DNA from: Thermomucor indicae-seudaticae | Taxonomy: Eukaryota; Mucoromycota; Mucoromycetes; Mucorales; Lichtheimiaceae | Assembly: GCA_000787465.1 (NCBI GenBank) | Contig: JSYX01000373.1 | Coordinates: 1-34,829 of the forward strand | Direction of reading: 5' to 3' | DNA: 34,829 bases | Shown here: one piece after another, positions 9,404 through 20,485 of the stretch | How the letters are laid out: the number at the start of each line of letters is the position of its first letter | How positions within the stretch are numbered: position 1 is the first letter of the stretch | Translations under genes and position numbers: made by a program | Notes under the pieces: generated by a model | Database searches by the model: none | What the model was told of the DNA's origin: nothing | What the model saw: the letters and a program-made list of their open reading frames with translations, nothing else

Positions 9404-12400
9404 TTAAGCGAAATCGCTGTCTGATGCGATTTCAGCTTCAAGATCAGCGGACGCATCATGGTATTTACAATCTTCCTCGTCGCCTTCGTCCTCCTCGTCT
9501 TCTTCCCTGACCGGCTCATTCATCCATTTTTCACTCTCAAATTTGTCTAGCCAGGTCCTTCGCGCCGGTCCCGGCTGTTGCATAAACATCGGTACGAGTC
9601 CTCTGGCTCGCAGGGTATCAGGACTCAGTAGACTTGTGCGGTAGATGTCTACACGTGGAGAGGAGTTGGGCTGATTGCTGGTGGAACAACTTGTCGGTCC
9701 GAGCTCCGAACTACCATCATAGATAAACGAATCCATCCGTGCAAGCTCCTCCTCATTTTCGACTTCTTCTTCTTCTTCATCGCCATCGTCACCGCATGCT
9801 CTTCTTCCTTCTTCGTCACTGCTTAGCTCTGCTTCGACGTCAAGATATGGATTGTGTTCCATTTTTGGCCGATCCGTATTACGCTTTATGCGCTTCGCTG
9901 CAGGCGGCCCACGTAGCTCTCCAGGTCTTCTGATAGGTTGACTCATCATACCGTCTTCGAAAAAGAAACGTTTCCGCTTAGCCCTGTTCATTTTCGGTCT
10001 AAACGGTGAACTACCGCTTTCATCGCCTTCACAAGGAGTTCTCTGTAAAGTTCTTGGTTCATTCAATGGCTCAAGTGAAGCAACGTCTGGGTATGGCGGT
10101 GAAGAAGGTGGTAATGAGTTCGGTTGCTCTTTTTCTTGGTCCACTTTGTTTTCCCGTTCATCTCCGCAGTTGTCAGGCGGCACATCCGGTCTGTTGTCCT
10201 CTATGTCATTGGGATACATAGGCAGATCAGTGAAAGCTAAAGCGCTAAACATTAGTGCATGAAGAACTCTCTCTATACCAGTAATGTCGATAAGTACCAT
10301 CTTCGAAAAATGCATCATCAAAACTGTCTCCTTCCTCCATACGAGGCTCATCCTCACAAGCGTTGTCCGATTCCTGAGGACTGGCTACAGCCGGATTTTC
10401 GTCCGGGAAAGGCGACAGAAGCCACTGAGCGTCATAGCGATCGCTATCAGTCGGTGAGGGCCATGCAGGTCTCTCTTCGTTTCGCGGCAGTGAAAGGTCA
10501 GAGCGCAGGTCTATTGTTTCTACATTCTGTATCGGTGATGGATCCCTCAGAAGCCTATCCAGCCTGGGGTCTCTCCTCTTTTCGGGGTCGTCGGGAAAAT
10601 ATTGGGAATCCGGTGCAGGCTCTGGTCCTCCCCAGATGTACAGATAGTCACACTGGTCAGAAGCGGAATTTTCAGGGCTATTAAGTGCCGCTTCCGTGGC
10701 GTCCCTTTCTTGATTTGTCATTGGCAAATGGTCCATGCGCGGTTCATCTCTTCCTCCGTTGCCGCCTGGTATATACTGAGTATATATTCCGCTGTCTTGT
10801 CCAGCGATTTTGTAGGTATCAGCGTTCTTACCAGAAGCAAGAGTTACTGGTTTACTGTCCGCTACTTCCTTTCCGCTTCCTTCTTCGTTTATTATTACTG
10901 CATCCCCCATGGGCGGCTCATTTGTAACTGGTGAATTGTGCATGCGCGCCTCCTCTCTTTCTTGGTTGTCTTCGGGTATATACTGTGTATATATTTCAAT
11001 GTTTCTTCCAGCCATGTTGTAGACGTCGACGTTCTTGGGAGAAGCAAGCGTCACCGGGTTGCCATCTGCTGCTTCCGCTTCGTTACCTTCGTCTTCCGAA
11101 GAGTCAAAATTGTACACGAACGTTTGCTGACTCTCTGATATCGCATTATCCTTGTGCACTGACGCCTCTGCCATAAAGGATAACTCTGATTTATCATCAT
11201 TATCTTTCTTCTGTACTGGTGCATCTGCCACAAGGTGTTGCTCGGACTTATCGGCACAGTCATCTTCTTGTACTGGCGCATGTGCCACGGCAGCGAACGT
11301 GGATTCCTCGGCGTTACCTTTCTGTACTGGTACATCTGCCATAAGCGCCAACTTGGATTCGTCAATGTCATCAAATTCATCAAAAGACGGTGTCTTTGGT
11401 AACCCTTTTTGTAATGGAGGAGGATACGGCAAGTCAAGCAGTTGATAGACAAATGATGGATAAGCTCGTTTGTAAAGGAACTTCTTCGCTGCCTCACTGA
11501 ACGTTGGGCGAGAAGTCAGCCATTTGAGCATAGCAGAGCTAGTTTGGCATTCGTTGGGAGGACAGTCCGGCTGCCTCAAAGGTTGAGAATCATCATCGGA
11601 AAAACTAAATGGAGCATTTATATCCAGGGAAGACGGCATTTTCTTCTTATTAGAAGACGGTGTTGGCATATCTGCAAGGGCAGCGAAGTAGTCATTGTCC
11701 ATATCGTCTGAAAATTCATCAGACTCTTTTGTTGCGTCAGCAGCTTGAGTTTCTGCGGGAACAACATTAGGTTCTTGAAGGACTGGTGGTGGTGTTGTAG
11801 GCCGGGGAGAAGATTGAGATGGGATCCACAGTCGTTGCGGACTGTCACCGTAGGCTTGTTCCACGACTTCGTCAGTCTGTAGAAGTATTGAATCCAATTC
11901 TGTCCCGAGACTCGACAGCTCCACTTCATTCTTTCGCTGCTTCTTATTGCTTTCTTCGCTGCCAGCATCGTCTTCCAGTCTCCGTTTCGAAGTTCCGGAA
12001 AACTCGCCTTCGTATATCGCCTTTTCTGATTGCAGCAATACGTTGTCCAGTTCAGTGATCGCCTCGATAGACCGTCGCCGCTTACTACTTTCAGCCTTCT
12101 CCAGTTCATCTGCTCTTCGCTTCGTACGTCGCGGAAGGATAAGTTCATCGTTTGCACTCGGCAAAGGTGCATTATGAGGAGCCACGACGTTGTTTGCTTG
12201 CTGCGAACTTGTACCGTTTGCTAGGATCCGTCTTTCCATTGCTCGTACCGCCTGAACAAAATGCATTGAACGAATAGAATGTCCCACTTTGTGAAATGGC
12301 GTAAGTCGATTGTTCAGAGGCAAGTATTTCTGCGCTCTCGTCATGATATCGGTTGTTGGCCAATATCGAGTGAAAAGTTGGTTGATGTTCTGAAAATGCT

Positions 12401-14696
12401 CTCCTTCGCGATTATTAATAGATTGCACAAATTCTCTCGCTGCCTCATCCGATAGCGTGCCGTCCGCTTTGATAGGAGCTTCTTGTGCTCTTCGTCTTCC
12501 GGATGTGGGTCTTTCATAAGTTCCTATCACCAACTTCTCTTTCCGCCAGACTGGTTTGTAGCCTTCAGGTAACACACTTGGGTCAGGCCGGAAAAATTGC
12601 AATCCCCGTCCACTAGCGATCGCCCGCTGAACGTTATTGTAAGAATTCTTGGCTTGTCGATATTTCCTCTCCTCTGCCTCAGTCATCAACATTACACAAC
12701 GGCCTTGACGCTGTCTCCCCGTACGACCCATACGTTGTAACTAAGTCACTCTCAGGGTCAGTTTCTGAACGTGGATATACCCTCCAATGTGAAGCACTTA
12801 CCATTCGAACTGGCGAACTCTGTGAATCATAGCATATAATCATGTCGACTTCACCGATATCTAACCCTTCCTCACCAATGGACGTCGATACAAGCACATT
12901 GAGTTCGCCTTTTCTAAACCTTGAAATGATCTACTCTGTATATCAGGAACTGCTCTTGTTTCCAAAACAGCCGCTTTAATTGTTACCTCTTGCTGTTCAC
13001 GTTGATTTAAGCCCTTGGTTCCATTTTTACCACCCGCCTGACCGACAAAAGAAGAAACGCGCACCAAAGGCTGGTGTTCAGACAAGACTTTCACAATCTC
13101 ATCCACCGAGTTTCGATAAGAAGAAAACACCATTATTTTTGTGTCCGTGTTTGGAGGAGCGTCGCTTAGATGTTGCAGCACAAGATTCAACAAGCTATCC
13201 ATCTTTGGATGACCCACGAATCCCGGTCGACTTTGCTCTGCACGTACGTTGTCGAGAAGCCGCTTTAATTCATGATCATTAAGCAGTCTGTATTTCTCTT
13301 TGGGTACGCTTTTGCCGCTATCAAGTACATTCTTGATCTCATTTAAGAAATTGTCAATCGTTTCCAGAAAGGGACCGATACCGTGCTGACACAACATGTC
13401 GTATGCTCGACTCAAGGCGTTCGCAATAGAGAAGTCGACAAACACCATGCCCTTCACTGCATTGTTAAAATTCCTGGCATTCGCATTGAACGCTCGCTGA
13501 GCCAACAATAATTGATATGGCGTGTTCCGCTCGACATCTGTCGACCGAATGGCTTGAAAGCGGCTCAAACGTTCCAATACTGGTTTGAATATCTTTTCCC
13601 GAAACTCGCTCGCGATTCGAGGAACCGGCCCTGTTCCACCCGCCGTGTAATCCAGCTTGACGACCCGCGTCTGGATATTTTTACCATGCATATGCTGCTG
13701 GATGTCCATACTATCTTCTGTGCGGATCTGCACGTTGGCGATCCTCAGGTTATCGATCACCGTCTGAACACCCTGTATATTTGTGCCAGGCGTAGCCGTG
13801 AGGGCCAAAACGCGAAACTCGCCATGACACTTGGATACAAGCTTGACCACCTCAGTGTACGCATAGTTACCAGTTGCCTTGTGTGCCTCATCCACCACAA
13901 GACACACTATCTTTTCTGCTGGACATATCTTGGACTGCAAGTCATTCTGCATGATCTGAGGCGTGACGAAAAAGACGCGTTTACTCATCCAGAAAGCCCT
14001 GCGCTGGTTTGGTGGAAGATTTCCCGTCAACTCGATGGTGTCTGTTTGTGGCAAGCCGCAGATGCTGTAGCACGCTTCGATCTGCTGCGTCACGAGCGGA
14101 CGCGTGGGTGCCATGAAAACGATTTTGGACGTAGGAAACCAGCGCCAGTAATTAAACATGACAACAGCCGCAATAAACGTTTTTCCCAGACCAGTAGGAA
14201 GCGCGACGAGCGTGTTGCTGAAAAGAGCCTTTTTCACGATATTCCACTGATAGGAGCGCACAGGGTAGTTGACAGGGTATATCCACGTGGGTAATGTTGT
14301 CCGATCGAATGGGTGGAAACACGGTGTGTCCGGTGGCGGCGGTGCAGGCGCTGGCGGTTCCTGCTCGTCATCAACAGGTGCACGTTCGTCGAGTGGAAAA
14401 GACGCTGTAATTGGCCGCTGTACAGCAAGAGGTGTGCGTTCGACAGGACGCGCGGGTGGTCGTTGTTGGGGCTGTTGTTGTGGTTGCGAAATACGTTGCT
14501 CTGCTGCCTCTGCAGCCAAGATCAAATCCTCATTGTCCCAGTCATCAAATTCATCGCTGCTTTCCGCAGCAGCAGCATTAGTAGTAGTTGTAGTAATAGC
14601 CGAAGGAGCGACACTCGATCTTTCATTTTCAGCTTTCTCAACTGCAGCCAAGAGCAAGTCGTCCGAAATGTCAAAATCATCCTCCTGGTCATCCAT
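9404..14696 (-). CDS. MPH1: FANCM/Mph1-family DNA helicase/translocase
   Basis: This 3'-5' SF2 helicase remodels stalled replication forks, dissociates D-loops and suppresses crossovers in the nucleus. Exons are 12987-14696, 12802-12930, 10298-12740 and 9404-10236; introns are 56-61 bp. The protein is about 1704 aa, far longer than budding-yeast Mph1 (about 990) and shorter than human FANCM (2048). Motifs are Walker [10 protein letters not shown] (165-173), DEAH (269-272), [15 protein letters not shown] and motif [15 protein letters not shown]. The last reads correctly only after removing the intron at 12741-12801. The last exon carries [15 protein letters not shown] and an acidic run, matching the FANCM/Mph1 C-terminal DLEAEL motif, which confirms that exon 4 belongs. 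There is no ERCC4/HhH domain, as in other fungi. The central tail contains lineage-specific repeats. The N-terminus has two copies of a D-L-x-L-A-A acidic motif. It converges on SCYL1 with a 101-bp gap. Confidence 0.93.
10711..11345 (-). repeat. tandem in-frame repeats inside MPH1
   Basis: Two degenerate repeat arrays lie in the disordered tail of the helicase. Near 11151-11342, four copies of a block containing A(D/H/E)-x-(P/S)-V-(Q/H) recur every 54-60 bp. Near 10711-11063, a unit of about 203 bp is duplicated; both copies contain PVTLAS-x-KN and IYTQYIP. A third, weaker copy ([15 protein letters not shown]) follows downstream. The reading frame is kept throughout, so the repeats are coding expansions and not inserted junk. 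Confidence 0.7.
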
Positions 14697-16757
14697 TGTG
14701 TCAAAAAGCGAGGAGGTAAAGGACTGGAGAAATTAATAGAGGAGAAAATGGATCAGCGTCATGCATACAAAATTTCCAATGCGGCTGGCTTTACGTGTTC
14801 AAAATTTCCAGCCATCTCCTGGCACGTGTCCCTTATTACTCCTTACTACAAGTATACCTTGCATAGCCTGAGTTTGTTTCCCATGGCAAGTTGTGGTTTT
14901 CAGAATCATGTATGATGTTACCCGTTTAAAAGGACGCGGAAAAATAACTAGTTCTGCTCTACCCCTGCAGCTTTGAACACTTCGATCAGGGTAGCTCTGG
15001 CATCCTCTCATGTATGCTCATAACCGGTCTCCTTTTATTAAGTGTTATGATGTGTGTAAACGTTGCTGTCTCGAAGTTCTACAGTTTCTAGAGTTTTACC
15101 CTGATTGCACCGAAGTAGTATAGCAAACAACAAACGCGCGTCTTTATTATCACCTTAGCACCAGGTTTGTCTTGTATCATAAAAAGTAGTGCGCAATTCA
15201 TTTTAGATTGCGTTGACATGAGAATCGTCTCTTATCGCAAGATAAAGCGCGGTGTTGGATCCTTCCTTCGAGAAGGACAGTGCATTCATAAAGACACGAA
15301 CCCCATCTACTCCTACGTTTTAGCCTTCCTTTTATTCCTAAACAGCGTTTAACGCTATATGTACATTAATATAGGCATGCCGTATCTAGACAAATGATAA
15401 AAATACAGTGAATGGCAAGACAAAGACGAGCAAAAAAGCGTATTTGGTAGGTACGACTGTTGACTGGAACCAACTTTTTCTGTGGTTAACACCTTTGGTG
15501 AATAGCTCAAAGTATCAACAAAGTGTTCGATATCGTTGGCCTTGACTGACCATATGGGGCCCCTCTGTGCTCTCTGCACTTACCAGGTTTTTCCGTCCGT
15601 TTTGCGCTGTTGAAAGAATCTTTTGGCGCTGCCGAAAGCGAATATTCTGCACAAAACTTTTATTTTTCATTTGGCTGTCTGGGTACCGGATGTCCGCACC
15701 AAGCATTCAGCATCTCTGCATAAAGTACTATTTTTTTCTCTTGGCAAGGGTTTGCTGCGAGGCGCATGAAGTATGTCACGTGAACAGTATTCAATATCTC
15801 TCTCACTATGATCCATACAGTGTACCTCAGTTTTTTTCGCACTTGTATCTTTGGCACTACAGTAAACTGTTCGTTTGGTATGCTATTCACACCATCAAAA
15901 AAGTCAAGTCCGCAGCGTTGTACTCATGGGATCGTAACTCATGTGCCGAAGCGCGGGGAAGGTACGGGCGCTTCCCGCAAAGATCGACATTGTATACAAC
16001 ATTCTTATTCTCTTCGAATGCTTTTACAAGACACCAAGCGAACACAACCTTATCACTTGTATTCCCTTTTATAAGGGGCAATCAATCTTACTATGATATG
16101 CTGTTCCGATAAAGCACTCAGGCATCGGCAAGGCGGTTTGCTAATGACGACACAGTCCTGGCTGAAACGCAGCATGACATATTGTTTTACCTTTTAATTA
16201 TAGAAGGCTGCTTTCTTCATTTTCAATTCTTTTTCACTACATCATGTTGGCAATATCAGCCTTTTCGTCGGCGCGGTGGGTAAACAGGTCGCGACTTTGC
16301 ATGCATTGAAGGCACAAAGCCTAACAATGGCTAACTGAGAAGTCGCTTGCCGTCGCGCGCAGACCCCATTCCCCTTCTTTGATCTGCAACAGTTGCTTTT
16401 TCTTTCTCGCTCCTCTTGCTTTTTGCTCAAGAAAAGTAAGTCGCCGTAACAAAGACGGTTTGACGAATACATAGGTTCGCTCTGGTAAGACGTTGATCCA
16501 TTTTTGGGTTTGATCCATTACCCATGCAGAGGGAAACGTTTGTGCCACTGGGAATGCTTGCTTGCATCAATTGAGCCAAGTTTTGCTCTAGAGTATGAAA
16601 AACGAAACTACTACGCAAACTTTGAATCCTGACAGCGTTAATTCCTTTCTTCTGCAGCGCAAACTCGGTTCCTTAGTTGATGCAAACTAGCATTCCTAGC
16701 TAGTGTAAACGTTCCTTCAAAATACAGTAAGTCGGAGAGAAACTGCTGGCGGGTTTC
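14697..16757. other. 2-kb stretch without a supportable gene
   Basis: No ORF here has convincing protein character together with consistent splice phase. On the minus strand, 16321-16548 (KWINVLPERTYVFVKPSLL) and 15887-16081 (DKVVFAWCLVKAFEENKNVV) look mildly coding. They are in different frames, and I could not join them or recognise a family. The interval must hold the MPH1 and ZNHIT1 promoters. No tRNA or other RNA gene was seen. Confidence 0.5.
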
Positions 16758-17418
16758 ATGGCATCTCGCACGTCAAAGAAAAGCGAGAGAGTACGTTCTA
16801 ATGCAAACAAGCCAGATCTCGAGGCGCATTCTCGACATTTGAAGCGTCAGTTAGAATCCCTGGAGCGCGACAATCATGCATCTTTGAATGATGTTGAAGG
16901 TCTTATCAGCATTGCTTTGGCGCAACAAGAAGAAGAAGGTATTTATGAAGTTCCTGTTTTCATTGCATTCCCCACACCCGCTCAATGTGACATTTGGTCT
17001 AGGACTTGCGACTCGGACCAAGCGAGCGAAAGGAAGCAGGGCTAACGTCTACTCTGCTAAAACCAATCTCAATGTGCTTATTGAAGATGCGGTACGGCTG
17101 TTGGGATTGGAGAGAATGGTATAGCCTCTTCGTTTTTAATGATGTCGTTATTTAGCGCTTGGATCTCTTGCCACCCGGCACACCGAACTATCTTAGTTGC
17201 GCAGCTGAGCCTTCACGATACCCACCAAGACATTTCTGTTCTGTCTGCGGATTCTCAAGCAGTTACAAGTGCCTTCGGTGTGGCATGAAATATTGCTCTG
17301 TTAAATGCCTTGGGACACACCAGGAAACCAGGTTTGTCGCTGTAGTTCCTTGGTTAATGATCAAAGCGACTTACAGAGGAATTCCGTAATTTGTAGATGC
17401 CTCAAATGGACAGCCTGA
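16758..17418 (+). CDS. ZNHIT1: HIT-type zinc finger protein, SWR1-complex subunit Vps71/ZNHIT1
   Basis: ZNHIT1/Vps71 is a subunit of the SWR1/SRCAP remodeller that deposits histone H2A.Z in chromatin. Exons are 16758-16938, 17003-17091, 17156-17331 and 17397-17418, giving 155 aa (human 154). Introns are 64-65 bp. The N-terminal coiled segment (RHLKRQLESLERDN) and the KTNLNVLIEDA block match the family. The HIT finger ligands are all present: C118, C121, C129, C132, C137, C141, H145 and C150. The last cysteine, in CLKWTA, is encoded by the 22-nt final exon and is lost if the last intron is read through. The gene converges on the C2H2 gene, with 117 bp between stops. Confidence 0.93.
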
Positions 17419-17535
17419 TGACCGTCATTGGAGTGGAGGAAGAAAAATGCTTGTTTTATTGCTGCAAAATGTATGTTTCCTTAATCGATATGCGTTGTGT
17501 ATGTATTTACAAGAAAGTTAGTTGTGAAAGTAATG

Positions 17536-18594
17536 TCACGCTCTTGGCTTTCTACCACGGCCGCGCCGACTAGAAGTGTTATTTTCATCATGTCTTGATA
17601 AAACCCGGTTATCAGCAGTAGTAGTCGGTTGACTTTTGCTTGCTGTTTCCGAACCGGCAACTGAATCATGGGCATGCAAGATGTGATAGACGAGGCCTTC
17701 CCGCGTAGCATAACGCTTTGGATGACGGCAATGTGAAAAGACGCACCGGTAAGGTTCCTCGCCGTAATGTGCGTCTGTCAAGTGTTTGATCACGTTCGTC
17801 TTTCGATTGAAGGTCTTGTGGCATGAAGGGCAGCGTAGTGGATGGTACACCGAATTCAGCAGTGATTCGGAGGATGGAGACAAGATGATCTTCTTTGAGC
17901 CTCTTGGTGCGCGAGAAGACTTGGGTTTTGAAAATGACGAGACCCGCCAAGATGTATTATGAGGTAATTTTGGTGAAGGAGATTTGGATTCCGGGGTAGA
18001 CGGTGTCTCGATGGATGCTGCCGCATTGCTGGGCCGGCCAGGCGAATTAGGTGCTTGATGTGGCGGCGTTATATTTGGTGACACAGCAGTTGCTGAAGAA
18101 GTTGATGGTATTGTTTTTGGAGGCGACAGCTCCTTTTCCTTGAGTACTGGCTTGGGCAGTTGTCGAACCAAATGTGAACGGCCCAGATGGAAACGAAGTG
18201 CTCCTCTAGATGCAAATTGCATATCGCAGTGAGGATGCAAACACGCATATTTTCGTGTTGAAGGATGCATTTCCCGGAAATGGTTTTTTGCTTCGTCAAG
18301 GGTTGTTGATTCGGTATCACATGCTGTACAAAGTAACGGCGGATATACAGCATCAATGTATTCCAGTAATGTTTCCTGATCGTATTCGATCATAAAGGAG
18401 TTGCGGTATCCTTCATTCACTCGCTGCCGCTTTATTGGTGGTAATAACCCTTCCTTTACTGGACTGTTTCGATTCCTCTTCAAAGGACTGTTATAGGTTT
18501 GGTCTGCATACACTGGTTCTCCAACGGAGTTCTGCTTGTCGGCTTTGTTGTTCTCTAGGTCGAGACTCGATACCTGTGCAATGCTGTCTTCCAT
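17536..18594 (-). CDS. C2H2 zinc-finger protein, probable DNA-binding regulator
   Basis: A single-exon, 352-aa ORF with four C2H2-like fingers in two pairs. The first pair (around residues 87-145) contains CTACD..HFREMH and CLHPHCDMQF..HLGRSH. The second pair follows a proline/serine-rich linker and contains CPSCHKTFNRKTNVIKHLTDAH and CVFSHCRHPKRY..HILHAH. The long-spaced Cys-x4-Cys form (CVFSHC) resembles fungal TFIIIA/Ace-type fingers. The C-terminus RRGRGRKPRA is AT-hook-like and probably a nuclear signal. It is likely a nuclear transcription factor, but I cannot assign an orthologue. No intron is needed. Confidence 0.75.
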   Translation of the reverse strand: MEDSIAQVSSLDLENNKADKQNSVGEPVYADQTYNSPLKRNRNSPVKEGLLPPIKRQRVNEGYRNSFMIEYDQETLLEYIDAVYPPLLCTACDTESTTLDEAKNHFREMHPSTRKYACLHPHCDMQFASRGALRFHLGRSHLVRQLPKPVLKEKELSPPKTIPSTSSATAVSPNITPPHQAPNSPGRPSNAAASIETPSTPESKSPSPKLPHNTSWRVSSFSKPKSSRAPRGSKKIILSPSSESLLNSVYHPLRCPSCHKTFNRKTNVIKHLTDAHYGEEPYRCVFSHCRHPKRYATREGLVYHILHAHDSVAGSETASKSQPTTTADNRVLSRHDENNTSSRRGRGRKPRA

Positions 18595-19636
18595 GAGCTG
18601 TTCCGTCCACTTTGCAGCTCAATACCAACATTCACTTCGGGGTGATTTCTGGAAAGTAACAAAGAAAAAAAAAAGAAAAAAATCCAGACGCGGGTGACTT
18701 TGTTCGTTCGAAAGAAAAAAAGAATCTCGCGTCCAGGGCAGGAGACAAAATCCTAAGCTTTTAATGTTGACATTGCTCATGAGTTCATGGGTTTTCTTTG
18801 TCCATGCCCATAAACTGTCTTTTGATACGCTGAGATTCCAACTCGGTCACAACAGAATGACAAACATTAATGAATTCGGTTAAAGTTATCGCTTAGAAAA
18901 TTTATCGAAGGACAGCCGGAGGGATCCGCTGGGTGCGTCTGATACTGTTTTGCGCTAGGCGATCCCATAAACTGTCCTATCCTGTTCATGGTAGTACCGC
19001 TTTATCTTTGGAAAGAATTAACTAAACGCTATTCGCGTCCAAGAGCAGGAGAAAGCTCGATTCTGCTCTAAAACATCATACACGTTCTCTCTGATTGTCA
19101 TAAGAAAATTAGTACTATGGCCAGCTTCATCAACATCCGCTTGAAGCCCTAGTGAACGTCTTTAGCACGCCGATAAATGCATTAGTGTACTGTATATTGA
19201 TTTGTCGCGAGGACCCACCCGTCTCACTTTCAGATGCTATGACTAAATGTGGATGCTCGTAGTCATTAAAAGACGTCATATGGTATATCACCCCGAAAGT
19301 CCCCATTCCTTTTCAATCGAATCGCTTGCCCGAGCACTGTTTGTGGCAAGGTAAGGTCTTCTTCCTGCTTTAATACATGAGGAAGCTGCTCAACTAAAAT
19401 GATCTCTCTCGCACTGTTTTACTTGCATTGTTATTCAAAGTTGTCCCTGTAGGTCATGCTTACAGGTAAGTCTTCTCTTTGCTTTCACCTTACTTGAAAT
19501 AGATGCTGAATATTGCAGGCAAATTCTATGTCTTTGAAAACACAGATTTGGCTCATACAAAAACGCAAAATTCTGTATCGGCCGGTTTGATCCGCACCAA
19601 AATTTTGTCTGCTGCACTCCATCTGGACCAAAGATA
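18595..19636. other. intergenic region with short dispersed direct repeats
   Basis: No coding potential was found. An A-rich tract lies at 18660-18722, just upstream of the C2H2 gene. Two short words occur twice in the same orientation but in different order. TCGCGTCCA followed by GCAGGAGA is near 18727 and again near 19033. CCCATAAACTGTC is at 18807-18819 and 18964-18976. The second GCAGGAGA copy also forms a small hairpin with CTGCTCT at about 19064-19070. They may be remnants of one small repeated element. Confidence 0.4.
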
Positions 19637-20037
19637 ATGGCGAAAGCAAAGCGAGGAACATTAGCAAAATCAAAAAAGAAACCATATGATCGTTCCAGCA
19701 AGGACAGCAACACACAAAAGGAATCTTCAACGAAGTCGACATTCAGAAAGTCAAAAACCCTGAACGTGAAAAATGAGCAATTGACAGATCGGCTGGATGC
19801 GCTCATGGGTGATCTGTCACCTCTCCTTGTCACCAAGAAATCCAAAAAGGCCGAGGCTAAAAATAAAATGGATACAGAAGAGGTACACTAATGGAGAACC
19901 GAACATTCGGTAAACAAAACGCATATTAACATTTGTTAAAGGAAACGAGGCTACAAGAGATGGAAACAGCGCAGCAGCAATACGAAAAGACAAAGAGCGA
20001 TATGGAAGACGCTTTAAATCTATTGACAAAACTGTAA
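19637..20037 (+). CDS. small lysine-rich protein, possibly ribosome-biogenesis-like
   Basis: Two exons (19637-19882 and 19942-20037) give 113 aa; the 59-bp intron (GTACAC..TAAAG) joins in phase 0. The N-terminal two thirds are extremely basic (MAKAKRGTLAKSKKKPYDRS, TKSTFRKSKT). A short hydrophobic segment follows (LTDRLDALMGDLSPLL), then a charged C-terminal helix (RLQEMETAQQQYEKTKSDME). Size, charge and layout resemble small nucleolar or pre-60S accessory factors such as Alb1, but I cannot show homology. No membrane segment or signal peptide. A plausible AATAAA lies 177 bp downstream. Confidence 0.6.
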
Positions 20038-20213
20038 TTGACGATGAAATCGCACGCTTTCATTGTACATTGTACATTACGGATTACGGTATTATATCAT
20101 GCTCCCTTGAATTGCCTTCCCTGGATCATTTTTCCTCGCCCCAATAATACTGTAGTGATCTGCGCTTTTAAATTGCATGCAAGGATTTCTCCTTTGATTT
20201 TGCATTTTTCTCC

Positions 20214-20219
20214 AATAAA
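20214..20219 (+). terminator. candidate polyadenylation signal
   Basis: AATAAA lies downstream of the small basic gene, the nearest plus-strand stop codon. Assignment is by position only. Confidence 0.35.
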
Positions 20220-20396
20220 AGTTTGCGTATTCACGCGCCAAACGTCTCATTCCTGATACAAGAAACACACTTAAAGTTGAAACATCGAAGCGAAGCATCC
20301 TCTTGGACTCATGACTAGGAAGTTCTCCGATACTGAAAAATATACTTTCCAAGAACAAGAAGTGCTGTGAGCTAAATAATAGTAAACGACAAGCGC

Positions 20397-20485
20397 GGAT
20401 CACGGATGGATCGGATCGAACTAAACTATCCGTCCCAAAACCGGATCGGATTCCGATCGGATCACGGATATAGTTCGAACCTCTA
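20397..20485. mobile_element. hAT-like transposon terminus (remnant)
   Basis: A block of reiterated GGATCGGATC/GATCCG words in both orientations is bounded on the right by a sequence that reads TAGAGGTTCGAAC on the minus strand. TA(G/A)RGG-type ends with simple-word subterminal repeats are characteristic of hAT elements, so this looks like one terminus or a short foldback derivative. No transposase ORF lies within reach, and I found no matching second end or 8-bp duplication. Confidence 0.4.

Noticed and set aside
13512..14294. 260-codon plus-strand ORF opposite the MPH1 helicase core
   Set aside because: Antisense to conserved helicase motifs; Cys/Arg/His-rich composition typical of a shadow frame.
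12861..14696. Reading the MPH1 N-terminal ORF as a separate 611-aa gene
   Set aside because: Its last 40 codons run through an intron; splicing at 12986/12930 restores helicase motifs V and VI, so it is exon 1 of a larger gene.
14269..14736. Gly/Ser-rich 155-codon plus-strand ORF
   Set aside because: Complement of the acidic and proline-rich MPH1 N-terminus; its low-complexity composition is explained by that.
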